Both the position numbers and the translations under genes were made by a program. A DNA stretch of 64,000 bases from the NCBI GenBank assembly GCA_033026295.1, contig CM065172.1, positions 15,495,165-15,559,164 on the forward strand, written 5' to 3'. This DNA is from Channa striata. Its lineage: Eukaryota; Chordata; Actinopteri; Anabantiformes; Channidae. Numbering within the stretch: position 1 is the stretch's first letter; each line of letters opens with the position of its first letter. The notes under the pieces were generated by a model. The model saw nothing but the letters and a program-made list of their open reading frames with translations, was not told where the DNA came from and searched no databases. Shown piece by piece: positions 1 to 14,760 of this stretch.

Positions 1-3000
1 AATAAACTGTGGTTATCTCAGAAATTATGAAGGACTGAATGTGGTAGATCCAAATATTTTTTAAGCACTGTATAATATTAAGGTATGATTGTTTCTGTGT
101 AGTTTTTTCTCTATTTTGCCCTCCCCACAGAAGCATGATTTGTCCTAATATGGGAGATTCAAAGTTATCTAGCCAATATAAATTGACTTTCAGTCATGCA
201 GATCACAACTACCTGAGTGATGAATGTGTTTCTTTATATCTCCTATTCAGCTTTGTGATGCTCAGTTGCTTGACAAAGATTTCTGTTGGATTGAAATGTT
301 CCTCTATTGAATTTACTGGGAGCTGTGAGAGCTGTTTCATCCCTCCATGTCTGTGGTTTGTGAAAAAAAAAAATGAAAATCTGATAGACATCTTTTTTTA
401 GTCTGACTCCAGTCAATATTCAGCATTACCACTTAACTAAATACCTTACATAAAAAGTAATGGACATTTTTACATTTTCTGATGTGACACCTTTTTGGGC
501 TGTAGATTAGATACTGTAAGAAATGTTTTGGATCTAGTGAATCTAGTGAAACAAGAAGACATTGTTTTTCTGTAGCTACATTACAGAAGTTTAAAGAGAA
601 ATTACTCAAACGGAGGAGAAATCTAATCAAAGATGATGCTGCTGCTGGTTTTGAACATGTGTGCACGTGTGGGGAAACAACCTGATACACTGATTAACGG
701 CGCCATTAGAGACGGCTGTCGGATGGATTAGTATCAGCGGCATTAGCATCGATGTGTGATGGGAATGATTTCTGATGTTTGCATTCCCCTGTGTATCCTC
801 CTCAGCTCATCCTATTACAACACATATGCTTTGAATCAGCCAATGTGTTTTATGTGTATATGATTGCTCGTATGACAATCATCCACACCTCTGTCACATT
901 TACATAATGTGCGAGTAGGTCAAATGCGACTGAACCTTATTTATGTAAAGACAGCGTGTTTCCTCTCTCCTTCATTCATCACCGTGGTTACTAATTGGTT
1001 TATATTACACATTAACAGGATGTCATGTTTATGTTGGGCCATGCTTTATGTGCAATGTGTTGCCTTTTCCTTTGCTGTCCTCCACACTCACTCTTCGCTC
1101 CTTTGAAGGTTATTTATAAGTCTGACCTTGAGGGGAAACTGACCTCTCTGAAATTAATATAATAATAGTGCCTCCATGTAGCTTGACCTCTTTTCTGTAC
1201 TTCCTTCCACCCACTGCTCTTTCTCTCTCTCCTTCCAAGATCAAAAAAGACACAATCAGACAGAATCAATACATGCAATGTAAGCATAGGTCAGTTCAAA
1301 CACCCTCTCTGCGTCGCACTAAATCAGAAAACCTCATGTGACGGTTGTGACAGACAGTAGATCATCAGTTCTATAAGCTTTATTGTTTTTTACACAATAA
1401 CAGATCACTGAATCCAAAGTATTTATATTTAGAGGGTGTTTCAGTTCTCACTTTGCTTTAGTTACGTCTCCAGTTGTTGTAACTTATCCAGGGTTTAATT
1501 TTTTTTTGCTCACCACCCACTGTGGCAACTACTGTTCCAATGTTATGAGCCACTTAGCATTTTTACTAGCCACATTTTTGTGATACTAAAAGATTATGGT
1601 AAGAGGAAAACCCAAACTTTAAAGAGACTACCACCACCAGTTAAGGTAAAGACATTTTTAGAAGGTTCCGGGGCATGGATCTACTGGCCTTCTGTGTGGA
1701 TGCAGAGTTTGCTTGTTCTTTTTATGCTTTCTTGGGCGTGACGGTGTTACTTGCCACTGCTGAAATCCCTGCACATTTGGTGGATCTTAAAGTCAAGCCC
1801 TGGACACAAACACAGTCCTTGTTCCTTGTCAGGATACATGACAAGCTAATTCACCCATTTTAACCTAACCCACATCTATCTGACTTTGTGATGCCAATGA
1901 CAGCGCTCGGAGACAAGTTATGGTCAAAGATCAAATGGTCGTGTGCAACTGACACCCTAACCTGCATGTCTGTTCTGATCAGTGAGGGCCAGGGTAGAGT
2001 CGCAGTGAGAGGATGTACCCTACCTGGATATAGACCTAGACAGGGAGCTGAGATGTAACTTGGCCTACAACTAAAGGGGAATGGTGTCAGTTCAAAGGCT
2101 GTCCTTATTTAGTAGGGAAAAATGCAAAAGATGAATTAGTGATGTGCTGGAAAGCTCCAGAGGAGCGAAGAGCGAAGACTCATAGATAAATAATGTCTGT
2201 CATAGTACAGTAAACAGTGAGTGTGGGTGCATGTGTGTGTACAGGTGGGTGTGTTTCTGTGCGGTGTGGGTGTGGGAGCACAGCATTTTCTGTGCTGTAT
2301 AGTGTAGACTCGTGAAACTGTACAGTATATATTTACAGTGACACTCGAGAGCTTATTTCTTGCGCCCACACAGCCAAACAAAAACACCTACATGCACACG
2401 TCCCCCACCTGTCTGTGCTGCCTCATTCGGCTGTCTTTGCTGTTATGAGTCATCTGCCCAGTTGGAGCGTACACACATACTGGCAAATGAACACACACAC
2501 AGGTGACAAATTCCAATAAAACTCAGAGCCGTTTTCTAGTATGTGTGCACAGACTGTCTGACATTTGGTCTATGCTCTGGGGGCCTCTGCACATCCACTC
2601 CACCCTAGTAAAGAGGCCTGTCACTGGGCCTCCTCCCTCCCACAGGTACCCTGTCTGGAACTCACCTGTTATATATTTTCCTCCTGCGCCTGAAGCTTCC
2701 CCCTGACTGCCCAGGGTGCTCCCTCTGTTGAATCACACACACACACACACATGCACCAGACACACATGCCAGTCTCGCCAGGCAGTGAATTAGGACAGCA
2801 GGCTGGGCTGGAGACACCTCTCCTGAGTCTTAGAGATGCCCTAGTTTCTCCTGCAGCCTAGTTTTCTCCATTAACACACACATCCAGAGAGCTACCTTCA
2901 TCCACAAACACTGATCCGTGCTGACAGACAGACTGTTGCTGTTAACTACTGCCATGGTTGGTTTGGTTGAATATTGCTGCTTATACGCTGCTTTAATTTC

Positions 3001-4512
3001 ATGCATTTAATGTGTGTGACAGCATCTTATGTGCTGCCCATCTAAGCCAAGATTCTCTAGTTTCACTTTTACCCTGGTAACTTTTCATTGATAGACTCAT
3101 CAACTTGAGATGACGTGTTATTTTCTCGACATCTCACATCAGAAGGCATATTGACCAGTTCAAAGCGAATTTACAGGCACCGGCCAGCTCTAGTTAGCTG
3201 CATTGACTGCCTCTCCGTCAGACTTGGTCATAGATCAGTACAGTCGATGCTGCCATTGTGCCGGACACTGATGAGAGGAGCCATGTTGGCCGTGTTCACA
3301 GTCAGTAAGTCAGACAAAGTAAAACAGTGTGTGATAAGCTTCGCCTGTGGCAAGCCAATATTCTTGGCCATACACAAACATTCTGACAGACATCTTTGAT
3401 TCAAGGAGAGGTGAGCAGCAAATTGTGTGTATCACGTCCTTTCCCTCCCTTGAATTCACTTTCAGGGATGGAGTGGGGTTGACCCTGGCTGGGTATTCCT
3501 CCGTCGTGTGAAGTGAAATATATTTGACTACATTTTGAAGCGGAGTATCACAAGTAAGTGCCTATGAAACTGTGACTCCTAAATAGTGGTATCCAGCAGC
3601 AGCAGTAGTAGTGGAGTATGAATTACACTTAAACCAGATGGGCTGAGTGTTCACCCCGGATAAGTTAGATTAGCGCTAAATGCTAACCGTACTGGCCCTG
3701 TTACCACAAATGTGTTTTTCTGTCACTAATGGGCAATGTAGTCTCGCTCTAATGTAACCTGCCGCTGATGTTAATGTAACCCTTTTAACCACAGTGACAC
3801 AGCACTCTGTATGCTGCTCAGCGGCACAGCACTCCCTAGGTCCCCATGACAACGGGCAACATGGAAGAGCCGAGGATGAGAGTCAGCTGTGCTGCTGGAA
3901 TGGAGGATGGGTGAGAAAGAATTGAGGATTTATTTTCCGAGGCGGGGGATAAGGGAGGTGGAGGGGGGGGGACACCTCACCTGAGACAATGGAGAAGAAA
4001 GGAGGCAGGCGCAGAGAGGTTCTTCTGTGCGGGCTTTACTAACAGTAGAATGCGTTAATGTTTGTGGATGTTGTTTTAATCGATTTAATCAGTCGACTGT
4101 AAGCTGCAGGATGTGTAACATGGAAAACGGCTTCACCTGGAGTCACATGGGAGGGCAGGCATGAACAGAGGATCAGAGCTTAATTAATTTCCTCCTCCTT
4201 TTGGGAAAAGTTCAATACTGTACTTTAGTCAAGTTAATCATTCTAGACCTGCTGCGCCACCAGGGCCTCTGAGAGGGTTTTTTAGATTGAGTTTGTTGGC
4301 ACATTTGGCTACGTATTGACACACTGACTGAACTAGGCTGCGAAAACCTGGCAGTTGCTTGGCAGAGGAGCGCTGAACCACAGAAGGAAGTAAAATCTGT
4401 AGAAAACTAATTGTCACCATTGAGTTTTATATAATTGTATTACAGCTACGTGCGGTAAAAGAAACACAAAGTAGAAACACGACGTGACTGTTCCACATGT
4501 GGAGGCCTACGT

Positions 4513-4554
<42 letters not shown>
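4513..4554. repeat. (CA)n microsatellite
   Basis: About 21 uninterrupted CA units inside kcnd3 intron. The cysteine/valine-rich reading frame through it is a repeat artefact. Confidence 0.97.
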
Positions 4555-4556
<2 letters not shown>

Positions 4557-5379
4557 AAACAAACACGTGCATAAAAAACACACACTGCATTCACAAGCAC
4601 ACAAGCTAAATGAGAGAAACGCACATGCCCCTATTCTTTGACAGGAGGAAATGGTCTGGCCAAGTTAAACAAATGCAATCACTGTGACCTGAATGGGAGG
4701 CAGAGTAGAGCTGACATCCTGGAATGTGCTTTACTATTCTCTCTCACTTTTTCTATCAATTTATTTCTCCTCTCTCTGTCTCATTTGGTGCCTGTCTCTG
4801 TCGAGGTCACCCTTGAATCCCACAAGACTGCCCCCTCCCTTTCAGTTCCTCCTCACTAGTCTCTTTTTCCACATTTGCATTCCCCTCCCTTCCCTTTCCT
4901 TTAATGTGTTTCCTTTGTCTCCTTTATCTGTTCCTTCTTCTTTCTGAGCCCTGTGTGAAATCTGCACTGGGACAAGCCACGCTGTCACCTTGCTGTCATG
5001 ATTATGGCCTCGCTGCTGAGTGAAGGCTTCAAGATGACCCTTGAACTCTTGGGCTCTGATCTCACTTCCTTTCATCTCTGAACATCAGTTTCAGCAGCAG
5101 TCAAGCAGAGGGAGAGCATATATAAGACACACACATAAAAAAATACCAAAAATCACATATGATTACACTCAGACCAAACAGGCCACATATTGCGTTATAA
5201 CACTTGCAATGCTAGTGTATTCAGTTTTAGCCACGTGGCCTTTTTTCACTTTTCCATTTTTTCATTACATATCAATATTGATAAACCACCACAGCTATCA
5301 CTGAGCTAGCTGTGTAAAATAGAACGGAGAATAGAAATTGAAGAAGCTAGGCATACTTTGTCAGACTGGAATCATTTAC

Positions 5380-5705
5380 ATTTGGAACCTATTAAGACTA
5401 AAATCATTTCACAGTCCAATTCACAATAAGAGTTTTAATACAGTTTCACAATTTTAGTCTTGGCATTGCAGCATACACACACACACAGGCTTTAATTTCA
5501 GTTTTTTGTAAGACTTTAATTGACGTAATACATTCTCCCTAATCCTAACTTAAACCTAATTCTAACCCTAAAACCTTAAGTCTTAAAAATCTTAATCCTC
5601 AAACAGTCATTGTTATGACCAGCAAAATGTCCTCAGTGTGACAAAAGCTTCCTAATTTCTTCTTGGCCCTAACTAGGTAGCAATTACAAGCACACACACA
5701 CAATA
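5380..5705 (+). repeat. dispersed teleost intronic repeat with CCTAAC-like part
   Basis: Contains degenerate CCTAAC/CTAACCC units (around 5540-5575), then AAAATGTCCTCA and a CA tail. This arrangement is common in teleost introns. I recognise the wording but cannot name the family. The edges are approximate. Confidence 0.45.
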
Positions 5706-8700
5706 CAGAGAATATGAGCTGAAAGTGTTTTTTTGTTAGTTTTTTTTTTAGTTTTGTTTTTACAGCTTGAAGAGTTGGTGAAATGAGAGACTACTAATTA
5801 AATTGTTTAATAAATGGATTTAAGAAAAAAGATCTAAACTACTGAAATAAGATTCGGAGACCTGCAATAAATAGTGAGAAGTACACAACCATCTTAGCAT
5901 GTTCACGTCTGATATTAAGTACAGCTGAGGCTGATAGGAATGCCATTAGTTTGCTTGGAAGCTTGAAAGTATTTCAGGACTCATTATCAGTAGTTTGAAC
6001 ATAATCACTCCTACACGCATTCAAATGTACCTTATGCACACAGTGTGTGCTCACTAACAGATGCACATGTTTAGTTTTGCTGTGCTCTATAAACTAGGCA
6101 GCATGCGAGCAGGCTGTGGTACAAGCTTTGGGGACTCTCTTATCGCAGATGTAATTCATATTTAAATTGTGTTATTCTCCTTCTCTTGTGGTAATTGTGT
6201 TTGGACTTCCTGGTTACTCTTGGAAGTGGATTCACTGAAGCGTTCTGTTGATCGCAGTCCTGTAATCGCTAATTATAAAGACAGCCACATATGCATGCAC
6301 AGCCACACTCGCACACAGATGAGCAAAGAGCGTAACAGGCTCCTTGACTCTTATTCACCAACATCCTAGCAAGTAAGAATACTCACGCTGCTTAATAGGA
6401 CTCTTCTGCAAAACACCCTCTGTAACATCACAATTTGTTTTTTAAGAGATATTAAAAAGCTTGGAATTGGGTTTGCAACTGTTATTACTTTGTGGACCAT
6501 GAAAAGATAAATTTGAGGAATAAAGTAATGCATAAATGGAGCTCTAGTGGTTTGAGCGAGTGCCAAGCACCAGTTTCTTGATAACTCCAGATAACAAAAT
6601 ATAGTTATCGTAAACTTTAACCCTTTATCGCAGCACAGCAGAAACAACATGTAAATACAAGACTGACTTATTTTTCAACTCTAAGTTGTCAGCAAACAGT
6701 TGTTTATTTAAACATAAGCATTTACAGAGCAACATTGAATAGTTTTTTCTGTTTACCTGAAGGATTAAGTGCAATAATTTCCTCCAACTCCTTGGGACAA
6801 TATTCTAGCAGGTAAATTCTCCATAGTGTTCCTCTAAGTTATTGCACTTACAATAACTTTATAATAAGTATACGTATATCTAGCTATAAATGTTTCATTG
6901 TGCATATTTAAAAATGCACTAGTAATACACACACACACATATATATGTAAACTATAACGCTGTGAAAGATCATGGCTCATATGAGGCTCATATAACTCTA
7001 CAAAGTGTAAAAGTTAATCCATTCCAAGTCATAATGTAGCAAACTGGAAGTGTGATAAAGAGCAATGGTGGCCATCCTTCTGTATGATTCACTGTAAGAT
7101 TGGTTGTGAGTGATGATAATGACCTTTCCTCTGTGTGCAGTGCAGTGTGAGAGTAATGCCCTTCACTTTATCAACTTATCTGTGTGTTTCTTTCTCCAGT
7201 TCCCTTCTCATCACTTGATAAATGTAAATGAGGAAATCACCTATATGGCTGCCTCACAGTGCGGTGCGGAAGGCGAAGGAGACGTTTTTTTGCCACACTC
7301 TCGCAGTTGTGGACGAGCAGTTACAATTGTAGCATGTAGCTGAAGAGATTGTTCATGAATTATTCAGACGTGCTCCAGCTAATTAAGCAGGTAGTGGCAG
7401 TTTGCTGCAGATTGTATTACCACCAAAACACGGTTAGTGTTGCACTTCTCATAAAGGTAAGAAGCAGCAGCAAACATTCCCAGAATACATAAGATCAAAA
7501 CCACTTTCCTCCGATTACCCTAAAGTTTTATCTAGTGCATAAATAATAATGTAGATATTGTAACAGCAAGGCGTTCACTATAAAGCCATATATGGGCTAT
7601 TGGAATTACGGCTGGAATGATGCCACGGTAAATGCAGGAGTACTGAGCAGTAAGTCCTTCATATTGCAGCATTACAATGGTTCATTTCAGCTTTACAATG
7701 TCTCTCAGGCCCTGATGAGCCACCAGTACATTGAACACAATAGGCTACTCTGGCCATTTCCTTCTGTAGATAAGGTTTGGATGTGATAGTTAATGGAATC
7801 TTTACAAAGATATGAATGGCAGTACCAATGTTGCCGGAGCTATAAGATTAACAACGGAGAAAGCTGAGAAGAACATTTTTTTTTTTCATTATTATAAATA
7901 AAAGTTTTATATTTCATCTTGTGAAAATGTTCCCACCTTTCACAATAGCCATGCCTCTGTCATGGAGAGAACAAGGTCAGTGCCATTCAGAGAGCAGTTA
8001 TTCACGCGGAGAAAAATAACACGTCAATTTTTATTTAGTTTGTATTTCAACAACCTTGACATCTAAAAGGGTTGTCTGATTCGTGCAAAGCAGTGTGTTT
8101 TGTTCTGTCATTTTTAATTTGGTACCACATAGTTCTGTTTGCATCAAAGATCCCTGGAACTTACTCACAGCTCCCATAGGGATGGCATTTTGTTTGGAAC
8201 ATAATAATATTGGCTAATATTGTTCCCATGATTGTAAAATCTGATGCATTGATTATTAGTAAATAGGGCTGCAACGTATTTGAAAAAACTGACAATGGTA
8301 CATTTTTTGTGTGATGTATAAGAAAAAAGACATTTTCACTCGATCACTGGATTAGCTCTGTTTGGAAATGATTGTTTTGTAATTTTTTGCAATTGAAACT
8401 CAGTTTTGCAATTGAGTACAGCTCTGAGCAAATACACTCCATGTTTATGTTGCAAATTTGTGTTTCTCCCTCTTTTAACTCCTCCTCCCCTTCATTAATT
8501 CATAATTAGTTTGTTTCCATTTTAAAATCTGACAGTGTATCAAGCATCACTCAGATTTGTAGTGTATAGATGCAGTTTAGGAGCTGAACACTTAACATAA
8601 CACTAAGTACAAACGGTTCATAACACAGTAATTATCTTGGAATATAACTCAGCTCAGCCCATTTTTCTGTGAGTGTTTGCTTTTCTACCGAGGACCATCT

Positions 8701-11700
8701 AATGCATTCTTCACTTTTTCAATAAGCACAGTTGTTAAGCAATCAATTTCCTGAGTTAAGTCTTAGATGAGCCCCACATATCAGAGATATTATTAGATAG
8801 TTGAGCTGTCCTACAGGAAAGCAGAGGTTGTTATAGCTGCACAGTATCTGACATATTCCATATTACATTTTTTCAGTTATATTTAAGCAAACATATCCAA
8901 CCATTTGCATATTAGCTTTGACACTATCTCAAATCATTTTCTGTCAAGCTCTTATCATTTTCTTTTACTTCTTCTTCTCTATCTACCAATCTTTCTCCCT
9001 ACCTGTTGTTCCTCACCATACTCATTCCTTGCTTTCCTGAAGTGACATTTGTGGGGTTGATTATGGATGGTTGCTTCTTCCCTGAAGAGCCTTGTATCAT
9101 CAGAGCTGCTTCCATCTCAGTGAATGGCCATGAAATGTCACATGAGAGCACAGATGGATGAATGGTTGAGGTTTAGAGGCTCGGAGAGACAATCTTTCAC
9201 TATACTGAACCCTAAAGAGCTAAGCTTCATTGGCCTTTGACGGGTTTCCCAATAAAAATGGAGCTCCATCCACACTTATAGATATTTTTATGAAGCATAA
9301 TCATTTATGGCCACTGTTATAACTCATGTGTTTTTATAGTTGACCTCAGCTGTGAATATGAATTCATGAACAGGCTAATAATTTGTTTTTTTTCTAAAAT
9401 TCTTAAACAATTTAATGACATTGAGATTAGCACTGAATTATGACCTTAGTCCTAGTCCTTTTAGTCTATTGCATGAAATATGTGACAGGACGCCAATAGA
9501 CTTTTAGCATCATCACCAACTGCATCTCCATTGTGTTGAACTGCTCCAAGTCATTTTTTTTTTTACCTCTGGTTAGAGCCTCCTACATTTCACTGGCAAT
9601 GACAACAAAGTTAAATGTATTGTAACTTAATCCAAAACTTCTTAGCATTTGCCGGTGGAATAAAAATTTTCAGTTATCAACTTTTGGAGATGTTACAAGA
9701 CATAAAAATATGATCATACTGTGACGTTATTGAACAAATGGACACAGCATGTGAAAGAATCCAAGTGGTTTTAACTGAAAATTTACAAGTTTCAGTAGTT
9801 AATGTGATGCACAGTAAATTGCCGATTTTTGGCAAAAGTACTTCCATCTTGTGTGCATTTAAGGCTTTAAATATGGACTATATACCATATGACAAGTGGC
9901 GACCTTGGCAAGATACTTTGTTGACAAAGCATATACGCACCAGAATCTTCATGGATCTATAGAGTTTGGTACAAATAAATGTTGTTGAACAGTGTGAAGA
10001 GTGTGTGTGAGCAGGAGATATAGACAAACGCTGTAGTAACTCTCCATGGTGCTGAAATATCCAAATTTTCTCAGTGAATCTGTCGTAACCTGAAGACAAT
10101 GGTGGAGACTCTCCTTCAGAATTAAAAGCAAAGCAAAATTACTGTATTTTTTCTTCATAATGGTTGTAAATGAACAAATGTTTCCTTAATATAAAAAAGT
10201 GTTTTTTTCTTTTCTGTTTTTTAAACTTGTGAGATTTTTAGTCCAATCTTAATTTATTGTGATTGTTGGGCCCAACATATTTGTGTGTCTAATGAGAGAA
10301 ACAAATTAAACGTGCCAGTAAAAAAACAGTTAGCTGCTGAGTGCGTGGAACAGATTCTTCAGTACAACAAATATTGGCACATGCTGTCACGTAGCATCAT
10401 TTCACGGCCAAACATGTGCTGGACATGCTGATCTCCAGAGCTAATGTGAAGAAATATTTGCTTTTCTGGAGCGTTTATGCACATTAGCGCCATGATACAG
10501 GGCAGCTATGGCTTAGCAGCGATTTATCAAGGTTAGTGATTCAACAAAACAATGGCTGTGGATGTGTCAATGCATGTAATTTGCTACCAGTGTTTTGTGC
10601 CGTGTAAACTTTCTTGCTGCAAGTGTTATGCCAATTTTACATTTTCTCATTATTAGGCATTAATCTTAAAATATGCATTTTACTAATAGTTAAAAATCTA
10701 CTAATCTAAATTAGCTTCACCATTCTACAGGGCCTCTGCTTTTTAATGCAAATACATGTATGACCAGATAGTCTTTGCTTATTGCTTGACATAAAATTGT
10801 TTATGTATGTTTTATATTCTTTAAGGGAATAACTCCTAAGGCTTTATTGGTCAACATGTTCATTCCTTTAATTCATCTGTCTCATACCTCGCTGTAAATG
10901 TGTGAAGACCCTGCATAATTACACACACACTGGAACAAACAAAAACCACACGCACAGTAAATGCAGACACACAATCCTGTCTCCTCCAATACGTGATTTC
11001 AGGCCTCCAGGGGGGTCAGTCTGCTGCAAGGGATTTTGGTCCAAACAGAATCACTTAGGCTGTACCTGAAGGGAACAGATGAAAATTGCACAGGAATCAC
11101 ATGGGATTTGGTCTGTAAATAGAAACACAACCCTCAACTAGCTCTTTATCTGCTCCTTCTTTCTTTTTCTCCCTCCCTCCTTTTGAACGGAGGCTTCCTT
11201 CCTTAAACATATCAATACACGTTATGGTCTGCCTGGACATAAACAGAAGTGGTTTATGATCCACAAAGTGAAAACAAATTCCAACAATAAATATTTATTT
11301 TATGGCTTAAAAGATGTCACTTAATCTGAAGCTTATTGTGCAGATGGGGTTTTGTATACCAATAAAATAAAAAGAGTATTAAACGTCTTACAAAGCACGC
11401 ATGTATATCATTTGTATAAACAGTTTCATAGGTTTTGTTTTATAGTACTGTATCCTGGCTGGGCCTATCAGCATGTATTTAGGCAGGTGAGCTGTGTTCT
11501 CGTGGCCTGACTTGACCTGCCATCATCATGAATGGGTGTGTGGGCTGACAGACCATCTCTGATAAGCCCATCCATCACACATACCTTCACAGGAGCACTC
11601 AGTCCTGCTCAATAACCTCCGATCTATCCTTCCCAGACTTTTATTAATAAAACCTGCAGTGACCCAGCCCATGATGGGATATGACAACCCTGACCGAGGA

Positions 11701-14597
11701 CCGACCTGCACACCCGACCTGGATGTTGGTGTGTTTGTGTGTGCATGCTCGAGACATCTGCGCAGTCATCCTGTATTTATTGAAATGGGAGGCAAACTCT
11801 GTGGCAGTGAGAAAATATCTCTCCCTCCTATATACTTCTTGTCAATGTTTATTCATCTTCTTCCTTTCTGAGACATTTACCTCCATCTCCATCCTGTTCC
11901 CCACCTTCAGTGACGCCTTGCAGAGTCAGAAACAGCCCCAGCATTCATTCAGACAGGAAGGAGAGAAATTACATCTAACATCGTTTATCACACGCACGCA
12001 CACGCGCGCACACACCCTCACGCCATTTATTAAAGCTTTCTCCTTCTTTAATGTGTGCAAGCCCAGCTTTATCTCTGTGGTTCGTATAATGGCTCAGAGA
12101 TGGTATCAAAGACAGACCAGCTGAACTAAATGGGAGCGGCAAATTGACTGTAGTATTAGTAGAGAAGGGCCTCTATCAGGCAATCTGATAGGATCACATT
12201 AAAGAAAGCTTGCAGATGAATATGATTAGCTTTTCACTCCTCCTAATGGAAACATCTTCTGAAGAGGGGAGGAGAGCAAATGTTTTGTAGTGATAGGGCC
12301 TTTGTACCACTGATGGGATTGTTATTGCCTAATTTGGGTAAAAAGGCCATTAAAGTTCTCGGAAGGGACAATGAATGTTCTCTGTAAGTATACTCTCAGT
12401 TATGGCTTCGACCAGTGGTTCACTGTGTGTGGGCAGCGCTTTGCTTTGTTATTGCAAAAACTCGCTCCACCTCAGTGGCTTCACACGGAGCGTGGCTTTG
12501 CTGAATCTGTGACTAATGAGTATGAGGATTTGTCTGTGGTTTATATCTCCTTTTCCTAAATGAGCCGAATGGGTTTTTGTTGTGTCTGGGATTCGTGTGT
12601 GTCTGTGTGTTACTATTGTGCAGTTTAACTATCTCCAGCAGAGTGTGACAGAAGTCCTTCATTAGATTATAAAACGACGATCACGAGCACAACTTCTTAA
12701 GCTGATTATTGTTCATTTATGGAGAGCCTCTGGGGTATTGTTTGCCAAGTCCTCAAATAGTAACCGGTGCTATTCAGTGTGATCTGTCAAAGTGAATGAA
12801 TTTGATGAGTATTATTGAGCAACATGTTTCCGTATGTAAAGTATGTGTGGGGAAGTTCCTTTTAACCACTAATGACTAAGTACTTGCAAACCTTTTATCC
12901 AACATTTTATTAGGATCCTGTGAAACCTGTGGGATATGTGGACCCTGTCATGAGTGTATGAGAGTCACTGTTTGTGTAAATCAGTCATATTTTTGCGTAT
13001 TTTTACTGACATCAGGTCTGTCCTGTACTGTTCATGTACAGTAAACGTATGAGGAAAAAAATGTATTTAAACATCTGTTTTCTTCAAAGGTGTGCGTGAA
13101 ACCTTTAGTGTGCATGAGGGTGGACTGACCTTTCTGTAATTGCACCTATCAATGGTTCATTCACACCACAGCTCACTGACACACGCGTTTCTCAGTGTTT
13201 ACTGTTTCTGGCACATCATATTTCTTTCTACAGGGGCGAGTGTGACGAGACGGAGAAGAGACAGATCCCTTGCATCATTTTGTTGCTGTCTTTCTGGCTT
13301 TGCTTCTGCTGCAAATTTTCTTTCAGCGCCTCGGTGCCAACAGAGCATGCAGCAGGCGTGTTCACTGATGAGTGTGTCCATTAATGATTATCTCATTTCT
13401 CTGTTTACACAAAAGAACCTGCAATATGCACAAATCAGCAGGCAAATGTGCTTGGAAACAGTGCAGTTTGAGATAGCATTATGTTGTTTAACTTGTATGG
13501 TAGAGACGTAAAGCTGAACCAGGGTTGGCTAATATGAAAACAACAAAAATGAACAAAATGGATTTGATGAATAAACCAATTGTTTGCAGCTTAATTAATG
13601 TAATTTAAAGATAGTTCTACTATCAGCCTTCACATACACATAGGAATAACCTGCTGGATGCTTGATGCCGATTTCTTCCAGTTTATTGATCATCTGACTT
13701 TGTTTTTAATAATTTTAAAAGATTTAGTAGAACTTCTATTTAGCTTGAAAACAAGAGCAAATTTCTTGCTCTTTTTATTCTTGGAAAAGAAATGTGTCAA
13801 GGTTAGGGAAACCTAACATAAATCAGGACTCTGGGAAAACGAGAATCTAACTGGGTAATATAACTCAAAGGGAATAAACAAGGTGAAGTCAATTAACTAA
13901 AGGGTGGAAGACCCTGCAAGTAGAGCAAAATAAGAGTCCAAACAGGAAATGAAAATTAGAATATAGGGCAAAATGTAGACCATTCGAAATATTGGTTGAA
14001 ACCTATACTGGATAGGTTGTGCCTGTGTAACATTTGAATCTCTTCTTCTCTGTCTTCCTTCGTTGATTTCCAGGCCTTCATTCTTGTGAAAAAAGGGAAT
14101 TTATTACAGTTACTGTAATAGTGTTGTCTCTCTCTGAACTCAAGAAGAGATTGCTTTTGACTTGCAAATATTTCAGATTGAATTGTGCTAAATGACTTTT
14201 GGGAAATGTCCCTGGCATCCAGTGTGTCCTCCTCTTTCTTCTCTCTAAAAGGTTAATAGTATCAGCTCTCAGAGAACGAGACCGTGGACTTGACTGCACC
14301 ATTCTGTGACAGAGGAGGTTTGGTAGGAGTCCACGGGTCAAGCTTTACTCTCGCAGCGAAGTACATGTGCGGCAGCAGAAGCCTTAAAAGAAAGATGACA
14401 GGCTTATGATAAATAAATGAGCAGCAAGTGGAACTGCTTAAAGCTGTATTTTACATGTCTCTTTTTTTTATGTGTGACGTGCAAGACCTCCAGTCAGCTG
14501 TGCACAAAGGGTGAGCTACAGTACCACGGGCAGATTTTTATTAAATTCACGTTTCGCTAAATTTATTCTCTCTTTCTCTCCCTGTCACCTCTCGCAG

Positions 14598-14760
14598 GTA
14601 CGGAGACATGGTTCCTAAGACGATTGCAGGGAAGATCTTTGGTTCAATCTGCTCTCTGAGTGGGGTGCTGGTAATTGCCCTGCCTGTTCCTGTCATCGTG
14701 TCCAACTTTAGCCGCATCTATCACCAGAACCAGAGAGCAGACAAGCGGCGGGCGCAGAAG
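14598..14760 (+). CDS. kcnd3: kcnd3 exon: filter end, S6, start of C-terminus
   Basis: The exon is preceded by a pyrimidine tract and CAG, and followed by the donor GTACAG. Its first base completes the glycine codon of the filter, so the intron splits GYGD between G and Y. It encodes 54 residues including MVPKTIAGKIFGSICSLSG, the S6 gate motif PVPVIV and NQRADKRRAQK. Phase 0 at its end. Confidence 0.96.

Larger units (their letters stand above)
1..14597. other. kcnd3 intron (upstream of the S6 exon)
   Basis: No ORF with recognisable homology was found on either strand. It contains CA runs (for example 4513-4554), one repeat-like stretch near 5380-5705 and otherwise AT-rich unique-looking DNA. 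The intron interpretation follows from the exon at 14598 opening in the middle of the pore. Confidence 0.8.

Noticed and set aside
5540..5580. Interstitial telomeric repeat
   Set aside because: The CCTAAC units are degenerate and part of a known-looking teleost dispersed repeat, not a TTAGGG array.
11681..12124. 147-residue ORF in kcnd3 intron
   Set aside because: No recognisable domain or exon-like borders; the composition is that of intron with a CA run.
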